Origin: Favolaschia claudopus
Lineage: Eukaryota > Basidiomycota > Agaricomycetes > Agaricales > Mycenaceae
Reading direction: 5' to 3'
Assembly: GCA_037176885.1 (NCBI GenBank)
Contig: JAWWNJ010000005.1
Coordinates: forward strand, 2,542,001-2,606,000
DNA: 64,000 nucleotides
Shown: positions 44,805 to 56,123 of the stretch, one piece after another
Layout: the number at the start of each line of letters is the position of its first letter
Position numbering within the stretch: the first letter of the stretch is position 1
The notes under the pieces: model-generated
What the model was told of the DNA's origin: nothing
The model's input: only the letters and a program-made list of their open reading frames with translations
Database searches by the model: none
Position numbers and translations under genes: made by a program

Positions 44805-45529
44805 TGCGTGTAGAAAACGAGTGTGGGGGATTACTTTGATTATAGAGATGTTGACCGTGAATACTTTGCTTGTGAACGCAAAGAGGGCGGACGAAAAGAA
44901 ACGGATCCCGCGACGGTGAGTTTTTATATGTTGAGCCACGTGCAGTCCGCACAGATGTCATTTTAATTTGTTGCCCCTGAACGCAGATCTCCGCCTTCTA
45001 TTTTAGCGGCGGGGTTTCGCCGCGAATCCAGAAGTTCTCTTGGCATCCATGGGAGGATTTTGCAGCTTTTTGCTGCGAGCTCGAGGTTGGAGGTAACGAG
45101 TTATTCTCTTGCTGCTCTTGCTGCTTTTTGCTGCATCGAGGCTCGATAGAAGAGTTCTGTACCTTCATTCGATCAAGGGGCAAAAGGAGTGCGAATCAAT
45201 TGGGCATTGTCGCTGCTTTTCTGGACCAAACCGGACGAAACGCGGTCAGTGGTTGCCGAGTGTGGAAGCAGTCGAAATTTGAGATGAATCAGGGGATTCG
45301 ACAACCGGGATGGAAGGAACCGGATGCCGCAGGAGGCCGCAGGTCATCGGCTTGCATCTGCCGCGGGGAACGCGACCACGTGAACATCGACACAGACGCG
45401 TGCCTGAAGTCCGAAAACAAAATCTGAAGGTTGATGAGTATAAAAGCTTGTAAGTTTCGTGTAGAGATTTTCGTACACCCTGGGAGTCGCGATAGGCATA
45501 CGAACACCATTCCACCAATACCCCAAGGT
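44805..45529. other. intergenic, promoter of the lectin-like gene
   Basis: A direct repeat of TTTTTGCTGC lies near 45068-45135. No gene recognised. Confidence 0.5.
44922..44928 (-). promoter_or_regulatory. TATA box of the lectin-like gene
   Basis: TATAAAA on the minus strand about 118 bp upstream of ATG 44804. Confidence 0.55.
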
Positions 45530-47143
45530 CTACCCCAACACCCCCAACCCCTGCGAGATATTGAACGCCACATCTTGTGGCGTCCCAATCCCTTTACAAT
45601 CCCTACAAATCGCCTCCGCCAACTCCACCCTCACCTCCACCCCAATATGACTCTCCACCGTCCCATACGCAAAGCTCAGCTTCTGCAGCCCCGGGAACAA
45701 AGCGAGCCAGGGGACCATCCGGCGGATGTCCGCCGCGCGGAACTGCTGGTGCGCGGTAGGGTCGGTGTAGAGCCAGAGAAGGTTGACGCGCGGGAGAAGT
45801 GTTTCGGGGAACAGCGTCGGGTCAAGGGCGGGGGAGAAGGGAGGGAGGAGAAGCCAGGGAAGCGCGGCGGCGGTGGGGCGGAAGGCGAGGCTGAGGGTGA
45901 GGGGATGGGTACCCGGGAGCGTCGCCATGGCTTTCAGTGCCGTGCGATACGAAGGAAGGTCGAAGGTTGCTTGGAATTTGGGGCGGAGGCGGTATGTCAG
46001 GGACGAGAACAGTAGGGAGACATGGCGCACGTTGGGCGCGGCGGGGAGGAGGTATGGGAGGTAACATGCAGGGAGAGTGAGCATGGATACTTTATTTTCG
46101 GCGTCCGGGAGTGCAGGGGCTGGTGGAGGGTCATTGTCAGCTATGGCGTGAACGGCGTTTGCTTCGAGCTGGATGCTGGTGAGGTGCGGATGGCGGGCCA
46201 GGAACGCAAGCAGTTCCGAGAGGACAAGATTCGTATTTTTCTCGACGGTGAGCCGCTCAAGATGCAATCCGAGGTCTACAGCTGCAAGTAGAGCGGAGTA
46301 CGCCGCCGCTTCTGCCGCCTTGTCCCCAAGCCCAGAGAGCGGTTTCAGCACAAGCACAGGCCACCGACTATCCGTCAAGGTCACAAGTGTCAGTTGCTGC
46401 TGCTTCCCAGGAATAGGAAGAGTCTGTATCCGCATCCAATCGTCAAATGCAAGGGCGCCGAAATCCTCGAGAATGCGTTTCTCCTGGGACCACGGGGGCT
46501 GGGACAGGCGGCGCCAGACCCACCGCATCAATACGACGGAATTGACGAGTGCAGAAACGAGGTACGCGAAGAGGAGGGGGATGCCGAAGATGACGATGAG
46601 GACTTTCATTGTGGTGGGAAGGTTGTATGCGCCGAAAGGCGGGGGGAGGAGTTTCCATTGGATTGGGGGTGCCGTGCGAGGATGGGAGACGCCCATCGCG
46701 GAGCTCCTGACAAGTAGGAGGGTGCTGTTGGCCGAGGAGGGGATGTGCGAGAGCAGATACGCAGCTTCTCGACGCGTACGTTGTAGGAGATATTGTTTGT
46801 TGTAGATGACGATATCCGGAATGGGATCTGCCACGGATAGAACGGCTGCTAGTCGTTGGTAGGTCTTGAAACTAAGCCTCGAGCCGGCAAGAACGTCTTT
46901 GAAGCATATTAGACGTTTTACTGGGGACATTCGCGCTACTACGAGGATAAGGTGGAATGATTTGGAGCTGGAGAGGGTAAGGGTGCCGGCGTCGATGTTT
47001 TCCTGGGAGATGTCGAAATGCCACAAGTAGGGTAGCATCGCGAGTCGGCGGAATCGAGAAGACACTTGTACGACTTTCCAGAGCTCGGCACTTGCTAAAA
47101 ACCAGCATATTCGGTCCATGAGCTCGTCAGGAAGTTTGTCCAT
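45530..47143 (-). CDS. F-box protein with an internal transmembrane segment, single exon, 537 aa
   Basis: F-box at the N-terminus, residues 1-46: MDKLPDELMDRICWFLASAE, VVQVSSRFRRLAMLPYLW. Such proteins recruit targets to SCF ubiquitin ligases through Skp1. Residues about 180-205 (TTMKVLIVIFGIPLLFAYLV) form a strong hydrophobic helix followed by Arg/Trp residues, a likely membrane anchor, unusual for an F-box protein. The C-terminal 330 residues carry leucine-rich stretches (LHLERLTVEKNTNLVLSELL, HPHLTSIQLEANAVHAI, NVRHVSLLFSSLTYRL) like degenerate LRRs, as in many agaricomycete F-box proteins. The ATG at 47143 puts the F-box at the very start. No introns, unlike its neighbours. Confidence 0.82.
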   Translation of the reverse strand: MDKLPDELMDRICWFLASAELWKVVQVSSRFRRLAMLPYLWHFDISQENIDAGTLTLSSSKSFHLILVVARMSPVKRLICFKDVLAGSRLSFKTYQRLAAVLSVADPIPDIVIYNKQYLLQRTRREAAYLLSHIPSSANSTLLLVRSSAMGVSHPRTAPPIQWKLLPPPFGAYNLPTTMKVLIVIFGIPLLFAYLVSALVNSVVLMRWVWRRLSQPPWSQEKRILEDFGALAFDDWMRIQTLPIPGKQQQLTLVTLTDSRWPVLVLKPLSGLGDKAAEAAAYSALLAAVDLGLHLERLTVEKNTNLVLSELLAFLARHPHLTSIQLEANAVHAIADNDPPPAPALPDAENKVSMLTLPACYLPYLLPAAPNVRHVSLLFSSLTYRLRPKFQATFDLPSYRTALKAMATLPGTHPLTLSLAFRPTAAALPWLLLPPFSPALDPTLFPETLLPRVNLLWLYTDPTAHQQFRAADIRRMVPWLALFPGLQKLSFAYGTVESHIGVEVRVELAEAICRDCKGIGTPQDVAFNISQGLGVLG

Positions 47144-47796
47144 GGTCGTGGTTAACGGTAAAGTCGACACGGTTGACGGGCTGATCGGGGATGTGCCGAA
47201 GTGATGAGTTTCCCGCAGCAAGCTGAAGGTGTAGACGCGAAGTAAACTACCCTTACAACAAGGTAAGAGTTGACAAGAAAACCGAAGGGAGGGGACACTG
47301 CAAATACCGCCGATCCATGGCCAATTTCGATTCAGAACTCAACAGGCTTTGAAAAATTCGGATAGTATCTTCTAGCCAGTACTTTTCGACATTCGACCCG
47401 GAAGCTACTTGACTGGTCCAAGCAACAAGAGATCAAGCAATATTGAGCTGCTGTAAAATACTTACGCACCGAATTCTCCAGCACCGCTGGAATCCGCGCC
47501 GGTCACCTAAGAATCTCGACAAATTAACATCGTACAATACTTAGCCCGTATGCCTCGGTATGAAGAGTTTCGCTTATTACATCGACGCGTTCGCGAGACT
47601 GGACCGTGGACGGCAACGATGAGATTCAAATTGGAAGGTGAGGAGGAGAGAGACAAGTCCGTTTTTGGAAATTCAGTGTTGATGCATGCCATTTCAACCG
47701 ACACTTGGACTTTCGTCGCGTTTCACGTCGGACGATCTGCTTTCCAGCATATACGCTTCGTACGTGTTCATTCTGTATGTATAAAAAACAATTCTG
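47144..47796. other. intergenic; right part belongs to the kinase duplication
   Basis: From about 47610 to 47796 the sequence resembles 60390-60566 (for example AAATTGGAAGGT...TCCGTTTTTGG), so the duplicated unit extends beyond the kinase stop. Confidence 0.5.
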
Positions 47797-49180
47797 CTAG
47801 TTTGTGCCGGGATGAAATGTCGTAGTAAACCATGGATGACTGATTACCTCCTCCATTGTGATTCTGTCCTGCGGACGGTATCGCAGCATTTTTCCCAGAA
47901 GGTCGCCGAGCGATTGAACCTCCTCTTCACGCAACGCCACTCCCTTCGGTTCGATCATGGGGCCCAGGCCGGAATCCGTTCGTTCGTCATTCTCGGTCGA
48001 GCCTATAGCGCGCAGTTCTTTTACGATGGACAACTTGACAAAAATGGGTTCAAGTCGCTTAGTGTGACCCTTCCCGACGCTCTGAAGCTTTGGTTCCCCG
48101 TTTTCTTGAAACCATCTATCCCTGTCCTCGTAGGCCGCCCACCAGGGATCGGGCAGTCGCCCGAACATCCGAACCATTAATTTGACGAGAGCCGAGCGAC
48201 TGCCCAACAACCAATCAAATAAGGGGCTTCCAGCACGAATCTCGAAGATCGTACATCCAAAAGACCAGACATCCGCCTCAGGACCAGCACGGTTGTCGAA
48301 AAGTATCTCGGGGGCCGTACAGTGCAGCGCAGCCCCAGGTCGATAGTCGCTAGGAGGCTGTCGGAAGTAAGACTGGCCAAAGTCGGCGATGACGACCCCT
48401 TCTTGAAGTACCCCTTGGGAGTTGCGCCATTCGGAGCTGCTGACAGGCGCGACAAGACATGTCGGTTCGTGTGGTGCTAGTTTCTCCCCGCTCCGAGTCT
48501 CAACCTCAGATGAGCGCGGTCGCCCCAGGTTGTCGTAAACATCCTGGTCCGACCACCCGTAGACGCTGTCGGAGACGCAAAACAGGATATTGAAGGTAGT
48601 GAGATCTAGGGAAGGAGCATTTAGTCAGAGACATGCAATCCTGCGGGAGAGAAAATAATTCACCGCCATGGACGAACCCAGCACCGTGCATCTGATGCAG
48701 AGCATTTGCCACTTGATACGCTACGCGGCGGGCAAGATCTGCACGCAGTCTACGGCTCGGAAAATCGGAAATATCGAACAAACTTGGACCTGCCATTTGC
48801 ATGACGATCACTTGGTGCTCGCCGCTGGGCATGATTACCTTGAAGTTGTCTTTTACATCAACTGAAAGGTCTTGGATGCGAGGAAGCATCGTGTGAAGCG
48901 AACGTGGAATATGGATCTCCGCAAGCTCGTGTGACGGCTTCGACGAGGCGTTGGCTTGCATGATCTTGAGAGCTACCAAACCCCGGTTGGACCTGTCGCG
49001 TGCCAGCCAAACAGTAGAGAAGCCACCATATCCAAGCTTGTGGATGACCTTATAACGTCCATTAACAAACTCTTGTCCTAGAGAGATTGGTGCAAAGCCG
49101 CCATGTTGATAGCCTTGAAGCCTTTCGACGTCGTCAAAATGTGGTTCGTAGAATCGATCCAAGTGGGAGTGCGGTGCCAT
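47797..49180 (-). CDS. SRPK-like (CMGC) protein kinase, copy 1, 441 aa
   Basis: Exons 49180-48664 and 48605-47797, 59-nt intron; 1,326 nt in frame. Glycine loop LGYGGFSTVWLARD (49-62), VALK lysine at 72, catalytic loop HGDLTTFNIL (171-180) made by the splice junction, VVIADFGQ (DFG 247-249), APE (270-272), DVWSFGCTIFE, and the C-lobe ends ITMEEVISHPWF. All catalytic residues are present, so it should be active. The insert between the lobes is short compared with yeast Sky1. About 90% identical by eye to the copy at 60567-61935 with the same intron. Divergent to a truncated arrestin gene 490 bp away. Confidence 0.9.
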
Positions 49181-49668
49181 CGGTAGATCTGACAGTGTGT
49201 TTCATGAGGTTGTATGCGGGGGTGGGCGTTTCAGTTGGCGAAAAGCTAAACGCGTTACGCGTAGAGCTGAGAGTCCAGTGAGAAGCCCGAGGCAGCAGCT
49301 CAAGTGCCTGTAAACGTTCGAGGCGGGCGTCAACAAATAGTGTTGTAGATAGATTGCTGATTTTTTTTCGTTAAAAGTCCTGCCAGTGCGACCTGAACGG
49401 GAAACCCAAGGAAGCAGCTCGTTGGGGAGGCAGGATGAGTAAACTTGCCATTTTAGGAAGTGTATATGTGCGTGTTTGGCTTTGGCTTCCCGCTCTTCCC
49501 CCCGACCCCCCGCCGCCGTTGCCAACGATGTGCTGATGATTCTGCTTCTTATTGCTTCTGTTGACTCTCTGCCTCCTTGGCTACGCTCGAGTCGTCTTGC
49601 TCGATAGATTCCCTTTCGTTTGATACCACTGAATCCGCACCTTGGCATTTCCTCAAGAACTTAATATC
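49181..49668. promoter_or_regulatory. divergent promoter region of kinase copy 1 and arrestin relic
   Basis: 488 bp between the two ATGs, also duplicated at 61936-62423 with many shared blocks (for example GATGTGCTGATGATTCTGCT). Presumed to carry both promoters; no clear TATA box. Confidence 0.5.
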
Positions 49669-49849
49669 ATGGCGGCAACTTCTCGTCCAGAGCCCATGAA
49701 TGCGACCTCGCACCATGCAAAGGTCAATGTATCCTTGACCACATCGCAAACCGTCTTTGTGGCCGGGGGACACATTACCGGCAAGATGGAGATGGAGTGT
49801 AGAGCTGACAACTTACAAGGGTCTTGGAATCAGCGTCATTATGGTCGAG
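49669..49849 (+). pseudogene. alpha-arrestin N-terminal fragment
   Basis: Nearly identical to the first exon of the gene at 62424 (AKVNVSLTTSQTVFVAGGHI, TGKMEMECRAD). A 7-nt insertion near 49810 (ACAACTTACAAGGG against ACAAGGG) shifts the frame, and homology stops at about 49849, where a third kinase fragment begins. Not functional as an arrestin. Confidence 0.85.
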
Positions 49850-49860
49850 TCGCGTACGCG

Positions 49861-50000
49861 TATGTTTTACATGTATCATAACAATTCTGCTAATCCGTAC
49901 CCTCTAGAATTGCCTAGTAAACCATGGATGCCCGATGACCTCGTCCATTGTGATTGTGTCCTGCGGACGGTATCACAGCATCTTTCCAATAAGGTCGCCC
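49861..50000 (-). pseudogene. third copy of the SRPK-like kinase, C-terminal fragment
   Basis: Matches the 3' flank and last 30 codons of both kinase copies (read on minus: GDLIGKML, YRPQDTITMDEVIGHPWFT, ending at TAG 49906-49904). A TGA at 49975-49973 replaces the CGA Arg codon of the other copies, a C-to-T change. Homology stops near 50000, where unrelated Ser/Pro-rich sequence starts. Confidence 0.85.
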
Positions 50001-51250
50001 CTCACGTCGACGGCTCAGCAAGCTGTCCTGCGAAAGTGCGTTGGCTCCCTTTGTTCACTCTCACTTTCACACTCGTTCTCTTCCACAGTACCGCCTTCTC
50101 CCGTCTTCGCCAACCCTTCGTCGCCCTCGCGCGTCACGCTCACCTCACCTCTCCGCCCGCTTCCCGCGTCTCCCCCGCTGCCTTCTGCTCGCACATCGAC
50201 TCCCAATTGCGCCGCCGTTCCTCACGTTCACCCCCACGCCCGTCGACTGTGCGGTGTACCCCCACGCGAACATAAACGGCTGTCGCTCACCCATCTCCCT
50301 GCATACTAACCGTATCTTGTATCTTGTAGTCTCGAACCGCCGCAATCAGCGCAAGGATAAAGGAGAAAGCGAGCTAACCTTACCTTGTATGTCACCGAGT
50401 ATGGTGCGTGTACTCTTCATCCATTTCGTCCCCGTTGCTGACTCGCTGCTCCCGCACAACCCCGGCCGCCACCACTCACAACCTCGACTCCACTCCCACG
50501 TTTTCGCCCACGGCGGCGCTCTTCGCCAACTCTTCGCTTCCCTTCGGCTCCACCAACCTCAAGCGTCACCGCACCTGGGCTACTCTCAGCACCACCCACC
50601 CCCACACGGTTCTTTCGCCGCCGCGACCGCTGCCTCAATTCTTGCTCACTTCCAAGTGCCTCAAGTTCTCCACCGGTACCGACACGTCGCTCTTACCTAC
50701 CCCACCCTTCTCGCTACCTACACCGTCCCGCTATCCACGTCGACCCCACTCGACTCTCCCGCCTTCGACGTCGACGTCGACCTCGTCCGCCCAGCCGTTC
50801 CCGACTCAAGCACTCACAAACGATTCCTCAATCCTCAAATGAGCGTTGAGCTCAGCGTCGAACCTACCCTGTTACCCCGATTTCGCCTCTCCTCGACTGA
50901 ACCAACTCGCCGCCGCCGCTTCCTCATCTCTACTGGCTACCCCCGATCACCCCGAGTCCCGCCTACTCTCCCCGCGCTTGCCTCGCCGCCGCCGACTCCC
51001 GCTCCAGAATCAAGTGCGAAACAACTCTCACCCGTGCGGCCGAATTGTGGCTAAAGATTCCCAAGTCAGTGTTTACACGAAGCACAGCGGGCGGACATGG
51101 CGTACTGTACCTTATGTGGAACGAAGTAGCATTAACAGTAGCTCAACATAATCAATACATTGTGCTATCTCTTCACCGCCGAGGCAGATCCCCAGAGAAC
51201 GTTCAAAAACGTCAAAATGCCCGTATATGGAGTGAGGAGAAAGTATAGAA
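50001..51250 (+). pseudogene. broken Ser/Pro-rich gene, family unknown
   Basis: Three frames in turn look coding: Ser/Pro/Thr-rich text from 50020 to 50840 (such as PSSPSRVTLTSPLRPLPASP), then AAAASSSLLATPDHPESRLL around 50905-50960, then a folded segment LTRAAELWLKIPKSVFTRST followed by AGGHGVLYLMWNEVALTVAQ at 51025-51170. These cannot be joined by canonical introns, so several frameshifts are needed. The frame also meets the kinase fragment abruptly near 50000. A decayed host gene or inserted fragment. Confidence 0.5.
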
Positions 51251-52963
51251 AACCTCGCCGAGCGTACTGTACCTTAGATAGCTCAATGAAACAGCTATCA
51301 TCTGCGCGATTTGATCAGTCTAAAGTCAATGCTGCAAAAAAGCGCTTACTTATCGAACGGAACGCGAAGATAATGCCTACAGCAAGAGTCAGCAATTGAA
51401 TATAATGCGGAAATTGAGGACATACCGTGTGACCTCTTTGAGAACTGGAGCGCAAAGTCAGTAATTGGATATAACTAGCGAGGAATGAGCTGCAAGTTAT
51501 AGCGTCTGTCTAGAGAGACTAGTAATCGGAGATTGAGTTCAAGTGAAGACGAACGAAATTGAAACAAAGTGAAATTCAAGCGACGAACGTAGTAAGAACT
51601 ACAAATTGTAACTCACAGTCACCTGCATTGACTTGCAGACGTCTTCACGTCGAATGGGCTATTGTACGCGGTGAGCGAGACGAAGAAGTGAGAATCAAAG
51701 TGCGCACGACAATGTGCCACATCTCTTTGCACGTCAGTATTTGAAAACTACCTGCCCAGTGAGAAAGCGAACTCAGTTGTGTTGAACTGGGTGACATGGA
51801 CTGGATCTAACGCACCTAGGACTCATACATATGCATACAACACAAACTTCTAACGTCGAGAACTTGAGGGGTTTGGAGAGAGGGTATATGTACAAGTCAC
51901 AAGTAAGCGAATCGCGTTCAGGAAAAGAGAATGAAGTAGATCGAGGACTCACTTCGATGTAAACGAGTCGCACATGAAATACATGTACATGTCCTAATAG
52001 AAGCAAAGTCGTTTGAGTAGCTACACGTCGAGGTCAAGGCACGCACGATTTAGATAAGTAACTTGAAACGGTGTTGAGTCTATTGAGACGACGACGGTGA
52101 GGAGGATAGAATGGAGGCACCCGATGCAAAGGGGTCGAAAGCGAACCTGTATGGGCCCGATGTGGTCAATGAGTGCAAGTCTTGAGTATTATGGTAACGA
52201 TTAGCGTTCTGCTCTGCTTTCGACCAAGGATTAGCGTTCTGCTGGCTGATCCGCTGATTTCATCTGATGAACGCAACGTTCCGCAACCCAAGGACCCCAA
52301 GAACTCTGCGCAACACTGCCAACAACAGCGATACGCATCGGATAGCACCTGCCACCATTCCAAGTCTTCCTTTGTCGTCGACGTTCTCACCCACCTCAAG
52401 CCCCTTCACCCACCTCGAGCCTTCTTCACTCAGCCTTCAAGGCTTAAGGCTTTTCTCTCTACGATCCTCAACCTTCACTACCTATGTCGACTCTGGGACG
52501 CCCCACCAAGTTGTTGGTTAGCTTCGGTTCCAGCGGCCACCAACAAGTGTAAAAGTTCAGTGAGGCTCAGTGGAAGATTGGTTGATTAAGAGGGTTCATA
52601 AGTCTTGAGATTAGAGGCAGAGTTTGCAGAGGTATGTCGTGGACTTTCTCCCTTAGTCTTGCTCATTGGGCCGGTTTCAGGCGCGGACAAGAGCGAGACA
52701 GTACATACCTCTCCCGCGTTATACCTATTCTATAGCTCAACATTTAATGTGATAATTCTTCATATTCATAATACCACTTTTGTTCTTTCTAGCGTCGCGA
52801 ATGGCGTACAAATATTGCACTCAAAATTTGCATGACATCTACCGATTCCGCCAATCAAATATCCCGCCTTAATACTTTCTCGCTCATTTTTTCCATTCTC
52901 TTGTTTTCTCGCCTCGTACTCTATTCTTCTCATATTCCTCACCGCAAACACACGCTCTCTCAA
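51251..52963. other. 1.7 kb without a recognised gene
   Basis: Contains short related blocks (CGTACTGTACCTTA at 51102 and 51260; AGTCAG(C/T)AATTG at 51388 and 51457) and a fragment at 52181-52310 that resembles the inverted sequence at 58641-58760. No complete gene. Confidence 0.4.
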
Positions 52964-55847
52964 ATGAAGGAGTTCGGTGCCTTCCCTACCACCCAAGACG
53001 GGCTCAAGGTATGTTTTTCAATGCCTGATCACATTGAATTTGAGTTATAATAATTCCTGCCGCCCAGATTTGCCAGGTTTGCAAAGTCCAATCTGAAGAG
53101 TTATTCTTCATGGAGAATGCGAAACCTGGAAAGGCTGGCCGGCATGTATGCCCTCCCTGTCGCGAAGCCTACAGAGTTCCAGATACTGTATCAACGCAAA
53201 GTGAGTTGGTCAACTGGATACCATTTGAAACTCGACTTAGCTCTCACAGACAGAGTCTCCATTTCAAATATCCGTGCCTCAAACCTCAATGCTCAGCGGG
53301 GATCCAGTGAGTAAAAGATTTTTTCAGTAATACACATGGACTCACACGAGAACTCACAGCGTCCGGCCACGCCGCCTTTCGTGCTGTTGGTGACCAACGT
53401 CGGCCATCGTCTTCTGTCATTCGCCCTCCTCCTGACAGGACCATGGCACCTCCACCTCCACCTCGCTTCTTCTCCGCTCCGTCGTCGTCCCATGGCAATC
53501 GCCAGCTAGGCTCTGCTCCCCATGCACCCTCACTGTCTAGCAACACGGGTCATCAACGTCAGGGTGGGCCACACATCTATAAACCAGTGAATCACTCGAC
53601 CGCTCCGTTATTCCCTCGCCCTCGCATTCCCGAAGATCCTGGTTACAAGGAGGCGCATTCTTACTACGAGGAGATGAGACTATCATTCCAGAGCAAAGCA
53701 TACTCTCAGGGTAACACGCAAACGATTATGCTCCAATGCTGGCTGGCTCGGATGGAGCCCGGGAAAAAGAAAGAGACCCTCATCTCCGTCAGTCAGTCTC
53801 GCTTTCTAATATCTACAGTTTGCTAACCCCATTCCGCATCTTTACAGGATATTTATGTCGCTATTCCCAATATCCCTGTCAACATCGGTGCCGCTGACTT
53901 GAAGCATGTCGTGTACCACAGCCTCTTGCCTCAAATCGTCGCATGGCTGCGCGATTACCCAGTCTCAACAATTGAATTCACTCTTCACACGAAACACTGG
54001 CTTGAGATCTTACCAAGCAGCTATCCAGACGTCAACGCTATTGCTGACGAGTTCTTCACACTAAAGAATAACAAAGCCGGGACCGTGACCAGAGTTTTCA
54101 ATGGCAAAAAACCGGCTGCGGTGTATCTCGGAATCAGCAATAGAACCTATGCCGATATTTCCGAATATTTTGAGTCACTCGATAACTCCGATAACTCAAA
54201 TGCTACCAACCACATGCAGGATGGCGGTCGGCCTACAGTACGCCCTTTCTCAAGCACTCTTTCTCAAACCTGGATTCACTCAATTCCACTCCTAGACGTT
54301 GCTGACAACTCGCTCGAAGGGTAAAGAAAAAGCTGCGCCCAAGGCTCAACGGAAACAGACTCGAAAGAAAAGAACAATTCAAACTATGGACGAGGAGGTA
54401 TGAGTGTGCAATGAATGTCGTCCTATTCTGACCCTGAGTAGCACGAAGACGAAGGCGGTGCTGATACTACGAGAACCCCATCGCCGCCGTCGAAGATACC
54501 TAGAACAGCGGAGCCTGAGACAAGCCTGGCTGTCTCTCCGGACACGTCCACGATCAAGCAAGCGCTGAGCATGCAGGTGGCGCTGAGAAATAAAGATTTT
54601 AGCAAACTATGTGCGTATCTCGTATCTCGGACAAACACTTTGGTTGTGTGTGCGTGGGTACTGATCGATATCTAGTGGACATTCGTTCGCGAGACATCAC
54701 TCTCTTCACCTTACCGACTGCTACTTGGGCAGCTGTGATTGCTACACCGACAATCTTTTCCGACATAACCAGCCCAATCTTTGCTCCCCGTCTCACGGTT
54801 ATCTCTTACAGCGTGAAAGACCAGCGTCGCCCTGCTGTAGGGGGTTTCAAGCTTGCATATCCAGGAACAGTCAGTGGGCCCGTGTTTGATTCAAATACGA
54901 CTGTGGTCTGCCTGAAGCAGGCATTCCATACTCGAGTGGGCCCAGGTGATCAGACCGCAAGGGTTTTGTATGAGGGTGTCTCACAGCTCAAGTTCTTGAG
55001 CGGTGAGCTGAATATTCTCGGATGGGGCACAACCATGATGAATATGGTGTATGCATACGCAGCGGGGCGAGAGAGAGAGCTCGGAAAACCTCCGTTTGAG
55101 GTGCCCGCTATGCGGTATGTACATGCTGGCATCGCCTTACCAAATGGTGGAGAGGAGAAGACGGCCTTTCTGGTAGAAGAGTGGATCGATACCGAGTCAG
55201 AGGGGTTGTTCGTGAAATACATTCATAACAGCTCTGCTAAACCCCGCCGTTTCGATGATCCCGCACATGAAATGCGTTCACAATTCTTATCCTTTTGCCA
55301 ACATGTTCAGTACCTCAAAACTGATAGGGCCGCATACATCTCGGACTTTCAAGGTGCGTCAAGTATGTCTTTGATTTTCATGACCTGAACTGCGTCACTT
55401 TCAGGAGGATTATCGTTGCTCACCGACCCCCAGATCATTTCCGCCCGTATGTAAACTCTCTTTCTCTGGCAGCTTAGCTGATTGTATCCTAGGGATATTG
55501 GCGTTCTTCCTTTATTCGGTGGTGGAAATACCAACTACGATGCTCTTGCCGAGGAGCATGAATGTACTGACTATTGCCGTTTCTACGGACTGTCAGATAA
55601 AATCTTCGGTCGTAAATCATCACAGTCGGAGGCACCATCAGCTTCGACGCATAGGCCACCACCACTCTTCTCACCGACGACGACTGCTCCGGATCGTTTC
55701 CCATCCAACCTTAAGCCGGGCTGGATCGCTGGTGACGCACCTACAGCAGGATCGTCCAAAATCCCGACTACAGCGGGGCCATCCATTCGGACCCAGAGAT
55801 CGAAGGTTTCCGGCACAACAACACAGAACTTATACCGTACAAGTTAG
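52964..55847 (+). CDS. alpha-type (atypical) protein kinase with N-terminal zinc-binding motif, 781 aa
   Basis: Exons 52964-53008, 53068-53200, 53360-53787, 53848-54237, 54296-54397, 54442-54610, 54676-55353, 55405-55450, 55493-55847; 2,346 nt in frame. The N-terminus has ICQVCKVQSEELFFMENAKP...HVCPPC, a CxxC...CxxC zinc-ribbon-like pair, then a Pro/Ser-rich linker, a helical domain (SYYEEMRLSFQSKAYSQGNT; VEFTLHTKHWLE-like block), and a second disordered linker. The alpha-kinase domain covers about 430-690: VGGFKLAYPGTVSGPVF, VVCLKQAF, EVPAMRYVHAGIALPNGGEE, KTAFLVEEWID, FVKYIHNSSAKPRRFDDPAH, YISDFQGGLSLLTDPQII, FGGGNTNYDALAEEH and the Zn-coordinating HECTDYC. Agaricomycetes carry expanded sets of these; substrate unknown. 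Confidence 0.9.
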
Positions 55848-56123
55848 CTCTCCCTTTGGATAGACTCTGAGCGCTCAATAATTTCGACTTCAATAATTTC
55901 GAGACTTCGCTAATGATTTCGGTACATATTATATCAGTTACCCGTACGATCCTTCCCTTTCTATTTACTTCGAGACTTTACTTTACACTACTATCTGAAT
56001 TTAATCAACTTAATGTTTGTCCCGCTATAGAGCGAAGATGACCCAAAAATCATGGTTCCCACGGGTCTCTGGTAGTTTTTGTTCGCTCATTCTGCTGCTC
56101 CGACTGCAGTCGGAGTGCACATA
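55848..56123. other. short intergenic region, nothing recognised
   Basis: AT-rich spacer with repeated AATAATTTCGA near 55877-55905. Confidence 0.5.
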
